The translations under genes and the position numbers were made by a program. This document shows, one piece after another, positions 20,861-31,199 of a DNA stretch of 64,000 nucleotides; position 1 is the first letter of the stretch; the number at the start of each line of letters is the position of its first letter. The notes under the pieces are model-generated. The model made no database searches and was not told the origin of the DNA. It worked only from the letters and a program-made list of their open reading frames with translations. Source of the DNA: Plectosphaerella cucumerina (Eukaryota; Ascomycota; Sordariomycetes; Glomerellales; Plectosphaerellaceae); assembly GCA_020746995.1 (NCBI GenBank), contig JAGPXD010000006.1, forward strand, positions 434,001 to 498,000, given 5' to 3'.

Positions 20861-22454
20861 ATGGATCAACAACAACAGCAAAACCCCGCGGAATCGGCAC
20901 CCGCACCTCAGTTCCAAGGCACATCCGCACCACCAGCCCCCGAACCTGCCGCTGCCGCGCCCATCCCCCTCGCCGGCCTCCCAACCTCAGGCGACGCCCT
21001 CATGACCGCCCACTCCGCCCCCATGGATCAGGTCCTCCCCGAAGCCCTCCAGGAAGTCGCCCCCGCCGCTGCCGTCCCCGAACTGCTCCCCGGGTCCCTC
21101 CCCGCCGAAGCTCTCTACCTTCCCCAGCAGCAGCTCTTCCTGGACCCGAACAATCCCCAACAGCTCGCTGATCCTACCGTCATGGCCGCCCCAGCCGTCG
21201 ACAACACCATCAGCGCAGGTAAGCAACCCCTCCCTCCCCTTACTTCCTCTTTCTAACACTCCCCCAGCCGAAATCGCCCTCTATGACCGCCAAATCCGCC
21301 TCTGGGGCCTCCAAGCCCAACAGCGCATCCGCGGCGCCAACGTCCTCCTCATCACAATGAAAGCCCTCGCCAACGAAGTCGCAAAAAACCTCGTCCTCGC
21401 CGGCATCGGCTCCCTCACCATCCTCGACGGCGACGTCGTCACAGAAGCCGACCTCGGCTCGCAGTTCTTCCTCTCCGCCGCAGAAGGCCATATCGGCCGT
21501 AACCGCGCCGAGGCCGCGAGCGCCGCTATCGCCCGCCTCAACCCCCGCGTCCGCGTCATCGTGGACCAGGAGAGCATTAAGGCGAAAGGCACCAGCTACT
21601 TCGCCGCCTTTGACGTCGTCGTCGCCACAGACCTCGATTCCGGCCTGTTGACGTTCATCAACACCGCCACCCGCCTGCACCAGAAACCCTTCTACGCCGC
21701 AGGCACCCACGGTCTCTACGGCTTCGTCTTCTCCGACCTTATCGAGCACGAGTACGTCATCGAGCGAGACCTCAGCAATGTTCCCACCCGCATCGGCCCC
21801 GAGGGCAAGTCCCGCACCCGCTCCGTCGTTGGCGTCAAGACAAAGACCGAAGGAGGCAAGACCCGCGAGACTGTCACGAAGCGCGAGCTCTACTCGACCT
21901 GGTTCCTTTCTAGTGACGGATCCAGCCTTCCGGAAGAGTTTGCTGCTAGCGCCCGCCGCAGACGTGCCGTTGGTCCTGCCCTGTCCTGCCTGCGTGCCCT
22001 CTGGGAGTTCCAGAGCCTCAGCGCCGGTCGTCTCCCGGGCCTAACAAAGGAAGACCTTGGCCTTTTCACAAAGCTCGCGACCGGCCAGCATGCTCAACTC
22101 GGTCTTCCCGCAGAGACACTCCGATCCGACTTTCTACGGAGCTTCCTCCAAAACCTCGGCAGCGAAATCGCCCCCGTCACCGCCATTCTCGGCGGCCAGC
22201 TCGCGCAGGACGTCATCAACGTTCTCGGCCAGTCCCAGCAACCGATTCAAAACACCATCATCTTCGACGGCAACACCATGGAATCATCAATGTACTCCCT
22301 CCATCCCGCCGGCGCTCTCGGCCGCGAGCTCCTTTCCTTTTCCACCCCGGCCCCTGCCAACGGCCTCGAGCTGCTTCAGCCCCTGCCGGGCGTCATGATG
22401 AACGTGGATGGAACGATTGACTTTAGCGGAGGCGGCCCCATCATGACGCAGTAG
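20861..22454 (+). CDS. AOS1: SUMO-activating enzyme subunit AOS1
   Basis: Smaller subunit of the SUMO E1; with UBA2 it adenylates SUMO. Exons 20861-21218 and 21268-22454 (49-nt intron) give 514 residues. The ThiF/UBA fold starts at about residue 120 with EIALYDRQIRLWGLQAQQR, then GANVLLITMKALANEVAKN and LAGIGSLTILDGDVV, followed by the D-x-GSQFF motif (EADLGSQFFL). The C-terminal DVINVLGQSQQPIQN block is also E1-like. As expected for AOS1, there is no catalytic cysteine domain. Unusual is the first exon: 119 residues almost wholly Ala, Pro, Gln and Leu, with no counterpart in the family core; the intron sits exactly between this extension and the enzyme domain. Confidence 0.93.
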
Positions 22455-23195
22455 ATTCGACAGAAAGGGAAGACTTGAGATCTGTAACAATAGACTACCT
22501 GATCTGCCAGCAGTACCTTCACTTCTTTGAACATGCAACGAGCTTCAGCCATCCAAAACTTGTCACTTCATCACATATTCCTCATCACAGTGAGCATAAT
22601 AGTTTTGAAAATCGTTCATTGACGAATAACCAGCCCTTCCGGCATCTATACCTCGCGAATTTCTCCGTCATGGGAACTACCTTCTCCCTACCCGGCCACC
22701 CTAGGGCGCCATGCAGCCAAGGCCGTCACAAGCAAAAAATCGACGCGCGGGGAAGGACAGGACATCCCCCTCCTCTCCAACCAACAAGTCCTGCACTATC
22801 CAGGCTCCTTCCCTCCCCCCGCGTATCCATGTTCATGTATCTCATCGTCGCTGAAAGCAAAAGAAAAACGCTTCACCGGGTCCCCTCCCCGGCGAGCCTG
22901 TCCCTCTCCCTCCCTGAAAGAAAAGGGGGTATATCATGCCAAACACCAGTATAGTGGTACAGGGGGGACGAAAGAGGGTGTACAGGATGAGTTTTGGGGG
23001 AGGATGTGATGTGCCTCCCATGCTTTGGAGGGTAAAAAGTGCCCTCATGATATGCTGTGTGGTGCCGTATGTCCGGGCACCTGATGCTGAACTGCCGCCT
23101 GCCTTTTTTCCGGGGTTTCTCGTTTCTTTTTTTATTCTTGGGAGCGCTCTTTCCTTGCTTGCTTCTGGAGGCAGGATCGCGTTCGGTCGTTGGAT
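22455..23195. other. Convergent intergenic region
   Basis: 3' regions of AOS1 (+) and the 23-27 kb gene (-). No gene or RNA recognised. Confidence 0.4.
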
Positions 23196-23825
23196 CTAGA
23201 CGGTTGTGTCTTGATCAGTACTCCGCTCCGGGCATGCGGCGGCTCCCCCGCCGGCTCTGCGACGCAAGTTGTACGGCGAACGGCCGGGGATGCCGGCAGG
23301 AGCGCGTTGCTTGCGCGGGCGAGGTGCCGGGGCAGCAGCAGCGTCCTCGGAGGGCAGGAGCTTGGCCCGTTTCGCCGCGGGCTTCTTCCTGGTGATTCCG
23401 GCCTTGCGCTTGTTGGAAGTCTTCGGGGCAGGCGAGGTAGGATCTAGTGATCCATCTTCGGCAACTGCCTCGTCTGCATCCGTAACAGAAGCCGGTGATT
23501 CACTGGGCTCCACGGGCGTGAGGCGGCAGGAAGTAGGCGCGCCAGAGTTCGCGGCGGCAGCATAAATCGTGCCAGCCGGGGACGAATCGGTAAAGGCAAA
23601 CCTCTCCGAGAAGGACGACAGCGGGGTGGCCAACAAGGCCGGCGCAGGCGTTACCACGCGGCTTGGAGAAGCCGTCTCCGGAGCGGGCGTCAACAGCTCA
23701 TGCATCATGATGCTGCTGCGACTGCCCGCTCCGGGCGGCGGCTTCTCGGGGCCAAGCACGCGGAGCGCCTCGGCGGCAATCTCGGCCGCGCGCTCGGCAT
23801 TGGTCGCGACGGTCGGTTTCTTCTT
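23196..23825 (-). other. 209-codon open extension downstream of an in-frame UAG
   Basis: Directly after the TAG at 23826-23828 the same frame stays open for 209 codons to TAG at 23196-23198. The translation is clearly protein-like: it starts KKKPTVATNAERAAEIAAEA, continues Ser/Thr/Pro/Ala-rich, contains the basic clusters NKRKAGITRKKPAAKRAK and PYNLRRR, and has no frame break. There is no ATG until the MM of SSIMMHELLTP, about 37 codons in, and no promoter-like gap, so a separate gene is unlikely. I see no GTRNGT donor or CTRAY branch point near the UAG that would splice it out. See the finding on this stop codon. Confidence 0.6.
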
Positions 23826-26800
23826 CTAGCTGGAATCGCGACGGTCCTGGCCCATGCCGAGCTTGTTCTTATGCGAGTATTGGTTCCAGGACCGGACCAT
23901 CTGTGGGCCGCGCGCCGGAAGCTGCTCCGTGGGCGTGTAGTCCTTGATGTTGTCGCCGGGGATGTAGTTGATTGTGCGCAGCTCCTGCGCCTGGTTCTGG
24001 CCCTGGCGGTGCGGCGGCAGGGGCGCCGGCGCAAGCTCCCGGTACGTCTTGCTGTTGTTCGGCGTGGACGTGGCACTGCCGGGCTTGCCGCGCGGCGGGC
24101 CGCCATATTCATTGCCCGATCCGGGCATGTACTGATGGCTGAAGGGCATCAGAGGCGGGCTGTGCATCTGGGAGGGCGAAGGCGCGATGCCGTGGAAAGG
24201 AGAGCCAAGGTTATGGGAGCCGTACTGCGAGGATGGTGGCGGGCCTGATGCCAACGAATGGTAGCCGCCGCCGGGGTGGATGGGCGTCGGCTGCTGCATG
24301 GGGTGAATGTAGCTGTTGTCGATTGACAATCGCCCGGAACTGTGGCCAAAGTAGCTAGAGTTAGACTCGCCATACGGCTGGCTTGGGCGCAGAGGCGGGA
24401 GGGCGGGAGACGAAATCGACATTGGGTTCGAGAACGGAACGCGCGACGAGGGCGGCGGTCGAGGGGGAGCGTGGTAAGCCGGACGTTGTGATCCTCCGTA
24501 GGCGCTAGGGAATGGCTCGGCGTGGTAGGCTCGGTGGTCGGGGTCCCGGGAGGACATCATCTCGACAGGTCGGGCCGGGGCGTAGTCCTGGTGGAGAATA
24601 GAACGGCGCGGCTGGTCGAGAAGAAAGGATCCAGAGCGCTCGCGGTGGCCGTGGTAGCCGGAGCCGTTCTCCATGGGGCGAGAGGGCGGCATGCCCTGCA
24701 TTGCGTCGGACCTGGCGGCAAGGTCTTCCATAGGAGGAAGGGCATTCTCGCGGGCAAGGGTTGAACGCATCGACGAGTTCTCCACCGGCGCCGCAAAGGG
24801 CTGAAGGGCCGGGTCGACGGCCTGGGGCATTGGCGTCGGCTCGTCGTGGATATGGTTGAGGCCGAGAGACATGCGGCGTCTGATTGGCGGTTCACCGGGG
24901 CCGTAGAGGTTGTCGTGGTAGCTGGGCCTCTGTTGCGACAGCATGGCGTCGGCGAGAGCGTCAAGGGCGCTGGTGTCTTCGGCAGGGCGTGGAACTGCAG
25001 GCTCGGCGGCGGTAGGCTCGGTGGCAGCGTGCTCAACGACCATGTCGCGGATGGCATCGTATGAGCGGGTAACAGCGCGCGCCGGCGTGACAGCAACGGG
25101 AGCCGGAACCGGGGCAGGAGTGGGAGCATCAGCCGGCATAGTCATGGCGTCGAGAAGTGCCAACAGGCCCCGACCTTGCTCGGGGTCCTCGGCGGAGGCG
25201 GGCGAGGTGACCTCGGAGGCGCTGCCCTCGACAGCCGCGGGCGTAGACATCTTTGACTTGTTGTACTGGGCGAGGCGCTCCTCCATCATGGCGGCCTTCA
25301 TGGCACGGACCTCCTGCAGCTCGGGGCTATCAATGTCTTCCTCGGTGATGTTGTTGTCGACGCAGATCTTGGCGAGGGACGCCTTCATGGACCTTCGACG
25401 CTCGGCCTCGATGTTCTCCTCGGCGGTCCTGTGCCGTTGGATGGTGCGCGAAGCGTGAATGGTGCGGCCGTCAGGGGTGAGGAAGACGGTGGGCTTGTCG
25501 CCAGAGACGACCTCCTTGGGGGGCTCGGCATCGTTCCTGGAGCGGGGGAGGAAGAAACCGTAGCGGGGATGGACCTGGTGACGCTCGACGAGCTCCTCGT
25601 CAAAATCGTCCTCGATGAGGAGACCGGCGTGATGACGGGCAACCATGGGGTCGAGATGAAGCGTGGCCGAGTCGTTGGTCTCGTAGTACTTGCCGCGCTT
25701 GGCGACGGTAGCACCGCGCGTGCGGTCATTGGTGGAGTCCCTGAAGCCGATCTCATGGGGCTCAAGGTTCATAAAGTTGGGGACGATGAAGCGGTTGGAA
25801 GGACCAGACTTTTCCTCGCCCTTGGGCATGGGCTTGTTCACGGTCCGGACACCGTAGGCGTCGGGCTCGGAGGCGTGGGTTGGGAGTGCGGGCTCACGGC
25901 CGCGAGGGGGCAGGTTGCCTTCTGGAACCGGGGTGCTCTCGTTGGAAGGCTCCTCGGGTTCGATGGCGGTGGGTTGAGCAGACATCATGCTCTGGACGTG
26001 CTTTGCGGGAGCGATGGAGGCGGAGAAGGACTCATTGGCACCGGCAGCGCTCTTCCTGGAGGCGGTCTGGCCGTCGAGCTGGTCCCTGCCACGACGCTTC
26101 ACCTGGCCCTTGGGACCCTGCTGGCGAGCGGTGGCCTCGGCGATGGAGATGGTGGGCTGCGCCCACATGGCCTTGTTGCTGGCATAGGCGGCGGTGCCCT
26201 CGAGGCGGTGGGGATACGGCACGATGCGGCCATTATGATAGACCTCGTAGGGACCAAGGTTGTCGGCATCCTCGTTGGTGATGGTCTTGAAGTTGTACGA
26301 CTCATCATGTAGCTGAGGGGCGTGTCAGTGCTGGGAACGAGGCACAAATCTGGGTTAGTGACACTTACGTCTGCAGGAAGGCCATTGTCATGAAGATCCT
26401 CAAGGATATCGAGCCGACGGATGGTAGCGTCCAGGAAGGCATCCTCAGCGTCCTCGACGGCGTTCTATGGGAGGTATGAGCGATTGGTCGAGAGGAACAA
26501 AAAAGTTTGCTTGAGAGCATGCATGAGTAGACTTACCGAGAATACCTGCTGGATGATGTATTCGCTGGCTATTTCTCGCTTCTCCTCTGCATCCGTGGCA
26601 ATGATGATGTTGACATTGGCTTGATCAACGCGGCGGTTGGCGATCCTCTGCAGCTCGCCGGTGACGATGCGAAACTCGGGCTGGCTCTTGTGGTAGTTAG
26701 GATCCTTCTTGAGGAGGTCGACCTCACGATCGGCGAGGTCGATGAGGGCGGGCTTCATGATGGCAGCAAGCTCGGCATAGCAGGCCTTGAGTTCGCGCAT

Positions 26801-27070
26801 GCGTTCGTAGGCGGCCTGCATACGGTCGCTGTCGAACTGCTTTGTGCGGCCTCGGCGGCCACCGGCTGCCTTCCTGGGGGCGGTCGTGGCGATGACGGGG
26901 GGTGCTGTTGAGGCGGGAACGACCGTCTTTTTCACCATGGCCTTGCGGCCCCGGCCTCTGCCTTTTCCTTTGGGGGTGGCCTTGAGGTTGGGTGTGAGAG
27001 TGGGCGTGGGAGTCGCCGAGGCAGAGAGCTCCGCCACGGGGATGTCGGGCGCGAGCTCAAGATCAGACAT
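23826..27070 (-). CDS. Large basic nuclear-type protein, function unknown
   Basis: Exons 27070-26537, 26464-26369 and 26312-23826 give 1038 residues up to the first stop. Introns are 72 and 56 nt with GTAAGT donors. The N terminus has AT-hook-like basic runs (GKGRGRGRKAM, GGRRGRTKQF), then a conserved-looking helical block around residues 80-210 (QAAYERMRELKACYAELAAI; VDQANVNIIIATDAEEKREI; AEDAFLDATIRRLDILEDL), and a block YEVYHNGRIVPYPHRLEGT. The remainder is Pro/Ser/Met-rich and probably disordered. A short motif ENIEAERRRSMKASLAKI may be helical. Nuclear localisation is likely; I do not recognise the family. The coding frame continues beyond the UAG at 23826-23828 for another 209 codons, so the full-length protein may be about 1248 residues. 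Confidence 0.8.
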
Positions 27071-29520
27071 GATGCCGGTGTCTTTTCATGAGAAGGGAGG
27101 TGTAAAGGAAGTGGGAGGCGATGGGAGAGAGAAAGGGTGGAAGGCGGTGGTTGTCAATGGAGACGTAGGGATTTGTGATGTGTGGAGGGCGTGAGTAGTA
27201 GGCAGACCAGACCCAGGCACGAGGGATGGCTGGCCAGGTCACGCTTCTGAAAGGGGCGTGACCGAAGAAGGTGGTTCACGCAAGAGGCGCGGTGAAGTTT
27301 GGTCTGCTGTCGTCTGGCAGGCGGCGGTGATCGGGAGAAGAAGATTTGCAAGCGGCGAATAATGAGACGCAGCGGCAAAGGGGAAGGAGGAGAGAGTAGG
27401 ATGTGGAAGTGGAAGGTGAGAGAAAGTGAGGTGAGAAGAAGTAGTACCAAGGGTCAGTCCGGCAAAGACGGGTGACGAAAAATCCTGATGATTCGCAGGA
27501 CTAGGGATGAATCGCCGACGATTTGCTGTGGACGGCAAAAAGAGAAGGCGCTTGTAGATTTGGTGGTAGAGGGAAGGGGGGGACTGGTTCTGGTTGTAAG
27601 AGGGTTTTGGGAAGGCGAGGCGAGGCGAGGCAAGGCAGAGATCGATCTTCGCGGGCAAAGGAGAACTGCAGCCGGAGCGTTAAAGCCACCCAGCAGCCCG
27701 GCGGTCGTGGTCGTGCCAGTGGGACGAGCAAGCGCAAGGCCACCAGAGCAAAGCGTGCACCCGCCTGAGGACGATTGGACGAGGGACGTCAGGCCGCAAG
27801 GAATTAAAAAATAAGAATGAGCCAGGCCTCAAGAGACAATGGCCTTGTTGCTTCCCGAATGAGCCTTGGATGGGATTGCGGGCGGTGATTCACGGTCAAC
27901 TCAGACGTGCTGGACTGGACAGGCAATGGCAGCCTCGTTGTCCTGAGGTATCAGTCAGTCTGGCCCGTCCGTCTGGGCTTGGGGGGGCTCAGCGTCGCGA
28001 TGCAGTGGCCAGGCCGTTTCCCTCGACTTCGGCCAGGCACCTTGGTCACTCCTGGGTTCCCCTGGCTTTGTCTCCGCCCGGCCGAACACCAAGTAAGAAG
28101 ACCGAGGTACTTCTGGGGAACCCGGGTCCATTTTCCAGTCAGCCTGGACCCGGCGACCTATACAGGGGCCATCCACTGTATGCAGCGCCCCAGAGCGCTG
28201 TTCCCCTGCGGCCCCAAGCAATCCGGCAAGAGGTTGGTGGATGTGATTGGCAGAGGGACCCACGCATCAACGTATTTCCGCCGCCATCGCAAATTTCGGT
28301 CCCCTGGGATCGGCCCATGTACCGGGTACTGGCGGGTCACTGGCAGACGACGACGCTTGATGCAGCCCTGCTTTCAGTCTGAGGTGGACGATGGGTGCTG
28401 GTTTGTTTTTGAGGCAGCGGATGGGAATTGATGCTTGGTCATGGAGAGAACCATGTCAGTCTGTCTTCTGTATTGCTATAGGCAGACGTGTTCCTGAAGT
28501 TGTCGTTAATGCTTGGAGTGCTTCATGCCTCGGGCCACCTTGCGGAGATTGGGATCCCGAGTGTACCGGGCAATATTGTATCTCGTACTATAACCTGAAG
28601 TCATGAGTGTTGGAGTGACAAGTCTGCATTGGAAATGAATGTTTATATATCTCAGACTATCAAGGTTCTCTGAAGAACCATATTCTGTCCTCCAGCATTC
28701 CGTCTACTCAAGCGTCACCACAGGCCTGGCTCTGGAACCTTCGGGAGCCAAATTCCTTCACATAAACCAGAGATTGGCTTCAACTTTTCATGCCCTACTG
28801 CCTCTCATCTCAGTTACAGTCCGAAGTAGTACTGCAGCAGCACTGTGATCCTTCCCGAGCAATCATGCTGATGCTGCCCGTCAAGCCACGATATGGATGA
28901 TGGCTCGTGTAACACACATCCATCAGCGACAACAAACCTGACTACATCGCCGCTGTATCCTGTCCAAATCATCACCGACTCAGACTGGTCCTCTCCTTCT
29001 AGTCCAACACATCAAACGAAACGCCCACAGACTCCCAACCACACATGCACCGTGACCTCCCTCCGCAACATTTCCGCCGCTTAGACTCCACTCCTCCCCC
29101 AAAGTACCCGGTACCTCACCGCCCTCTCCAGTGTCCCTCGCGCACCATCCTCGCCCCACCAGCCAATAACACGACGGCCCAGGGATGCGGAAGCACGGCT
29201 CATTCCCGAGCCGCCCCGGGCGCGACTAACACCGATCAAGCCAGCGATTGACAGAAAAAAAAGTGAGAGCTCCGGCCGGGGTGTCAGCGAGCTGCCAAAC
29301 GTCAATCGCATCGCGGGGCAGTACACGACCACCGCATCGCATCACCGCACACTCCCGCCTTACACGCCAGATCCCGACCCGTACCGCACGTCAGTTCCCC
29401 GGGTAGCCGCTCAAACTCGGACGCAACACAGCATCTCGGCTCGGCCGCCCACCCTCCCGCCGTGTTCATCTGACCCCGTCCCCGAACTACACCCCACCTC
29501 CATCCATCAACACCTTCAAC
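27071..29520. other. 2.4 kb divergent intergenic region
   Basis: Between the 23-27 kb gene (-) and the BMT5-type gene (+). It contains a GGCGAGGCGAGGCGAGGC run near 27616. No frame here shows domain-like or codon-consistent sequence, and no structured RNA is recognised. The first few hundred bases on each side should hold promoters and leaders. Confidence 0.4.
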
Positions 29521-30537
29521 ATGGCCAAGAAACGCAAAGGCGGCTCCCGCTTCCCCGATGCCCCCAGCACCGGCGCCCGACACCACAAGAAACAAAAACC
29601 CAACATCGCCCCCTCTCAGAAACAGCAGGGCGGCCCGAACAAGACACACAAGCAACACCACAAGAACCAAGACCCCGTCGTCCCCTTCTCCCCGAAAGAC
29701 AACATCCTCCTCATCGGTGAGGGCGACCTCAGCTTCGCCGCCAGCCTGGCCGTCCACCACGGCTGCAGGACCATCACCGCCACCGTCCTGGAAAAGTCTG
29801 AGGCCGACCTGCTGGAGAAATACCCGCACGCCAAGGAGAATATCGACAGGATCCTGCGGCCGGAGGACTTTGCCGCGCCGCCGGTTGAGGGCGAGGAAGA
29901 GGAAGAAGAATCAGAACCGGAGGATGAAGAAGACGAAGACGACAGCGAAAACACCTCCCCAAAACCCTCCCACCTCCCACCCCCCAACCGCAACCGCATC
30001 CTCTACAACACCGACGCCACAACCCTCAAACCCTTCACAGTCCGCGCCCCCCAACCCGCCCCCCCACGCCCCCAGAACAACGACCGCCACGGCCTCTTCG
30101 ACCACATCATCTTCAACTTCCCCCACGTCGGCGGCAAATCCACAGACATAAACCGCCAAGTCCGCCACAACCAATCCCTCCTCGTCTCCTTCTTCACCCG
30201 CGCCCTCCCCTCCCTCCGTCCCAGCCCCCACGCCTCCTTGACGGTAACCCTCTTCGAAGGCGAGCCCTACTCCCTCTGGAACGTCCGCGACCTCGCCCGC
30301 CACGCCGGCCTCGCCGTGTCCCGGAGCTTCCGCTTCCCCTGGTCCAGCTACCCCGGCTACCGCCACGCCCGCACTCTCGGTGTCGTCAAGACCGGAGGAC
30401 AGGGCGCGGAGAGCACGACGGCTTGGAGGGGCGAGGACCGTGCTGCCAGGAGCTATGTCTTCCAGCGCAAGGAGGATGTAGCCGCCGCGGGGGCGAAGCG
30501 GAAAAAGGGCGGCGATTCAGACTCGGATTCGGAGTGA
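29521..30537 (+). CDS. BMT5: 25S rRNA (uridine-N3)-methyltransferase, BMT5-like
   Basis: Single-exon gene, 338 residues, of the DUF2431/BMT5 family that methylates N3 of a uridine in large-subunit rRNA; it acts in the nucleolus. The first ~60 residues are Lys/Gln/His-rich (KKRKGGSRF, HHKKQKPN), consistent with nucleolar targeting. The SAM-binding motif is ILLIGEGDLSFAASLA at about residues 60-75, followed by TATVLEKSEADLLEKYPHA. Later hallmarks are HIIFNFPHVGGKSTDINRQV and the C-terminal FPWSSYPGYRHARTLG. An acidic insert (EGEEEEEESEPEDEEDEDD) interrupts the Rossmann fold after the second strand, a common place for loops in this family. An SDSDSE tail ends the protein. Confidence 0.92.
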   Translation: MAKKRKGGSRFPDAPSTGARHHKKQKPNIAPSQKQQGGPNKTHKQHHKNQDPVVPFSPKDNILLIGEGDLSFAASLAVHHGCRTITATVLEKSEADLLEKYPHAKENIDRILRPEDFAAPPVEGEEEEEESEPEDEEDEDDSENTSPKPSHLPPPNRNRILYNTDATTLKPFTVRAPQPAPPRPQNNDRHGLFDHIIFNFPHVGGKSTDINRQVRHNQSLLVSFFTRALPSLRPSPHASLTVTLFEGEPYSLWNVRDLARHAGLAVSRSFRFPWSSYPGYRHARTLGVVKTGGQGAESTTAWRGEDRAARSYVFQRKEDVAAAGAKRKKGGDSDSDSE

Positions 30538-31199
30538 TATACCCCAGGGCATGACATGATTCCCATTCGTTACTCGTTCTTCACAAGATACCACACGATA
30601 GACACATAGACTCGCCGCAGACGGAAATGACAGTAGACATATACACCACCATCTGGTGCTCGTCATATTCATTTGCATGTCTCTTTTGTTTTCCCTCAAT
30701 GTGACCTCCAGAGATGCCGCCGCATCTCCGCCTCGTCTCTGGGTATTCTTGGTACATGTATACATGGAAATAAAACCACGGTGCGTGGCAATGAAAAAAG
30801 GGGGTATGTCCTGACAGCCAAACCTGGCTGGCTTTACCGCCGAACGCCGTTTCTCCTGACTTTCTGGCCTCCTCCTTTTCTGAGCCCCTTCCATCCTCCT
30901 CCTGGCTCTCGATCCATACATGCAGATATGTACACGGCGGTCTCCCACCAGTCGCGCAGCTTCTACCGAGCTCGCGGTCGACGCATGCAAGGCCGATTCC
31001 AAACGCCTGAATTGACAACCTCCTCCACTCTGATCGCGTCCCAAATATGGGGGACTTCGCAAGTGTTCATCCCCTCAAGCACAATGTGTCTCTCGTGTTG
31101 CGCTCTGTACAATCATGTACTCTTGTGGCGCTCATGTGCAGTGTGCGGCGCAGCAATGAAGAAATGCCGCCCCTGTCGTGGGCCTCAGCAAACAATGCC
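30538..31199. other. Convergent intergenic region
   Basis: 3' ends of the BMT5-type gene (+) and SET2 (-). No feature recognised. Confidence 0.4.

Noticed and set aside
23196..23825. Separate gene downstream of the UAG
   Set aside because: Same frame as the upstream exon, no early ATG and no intergenic spacing; treated instead as an extension of the same protein.
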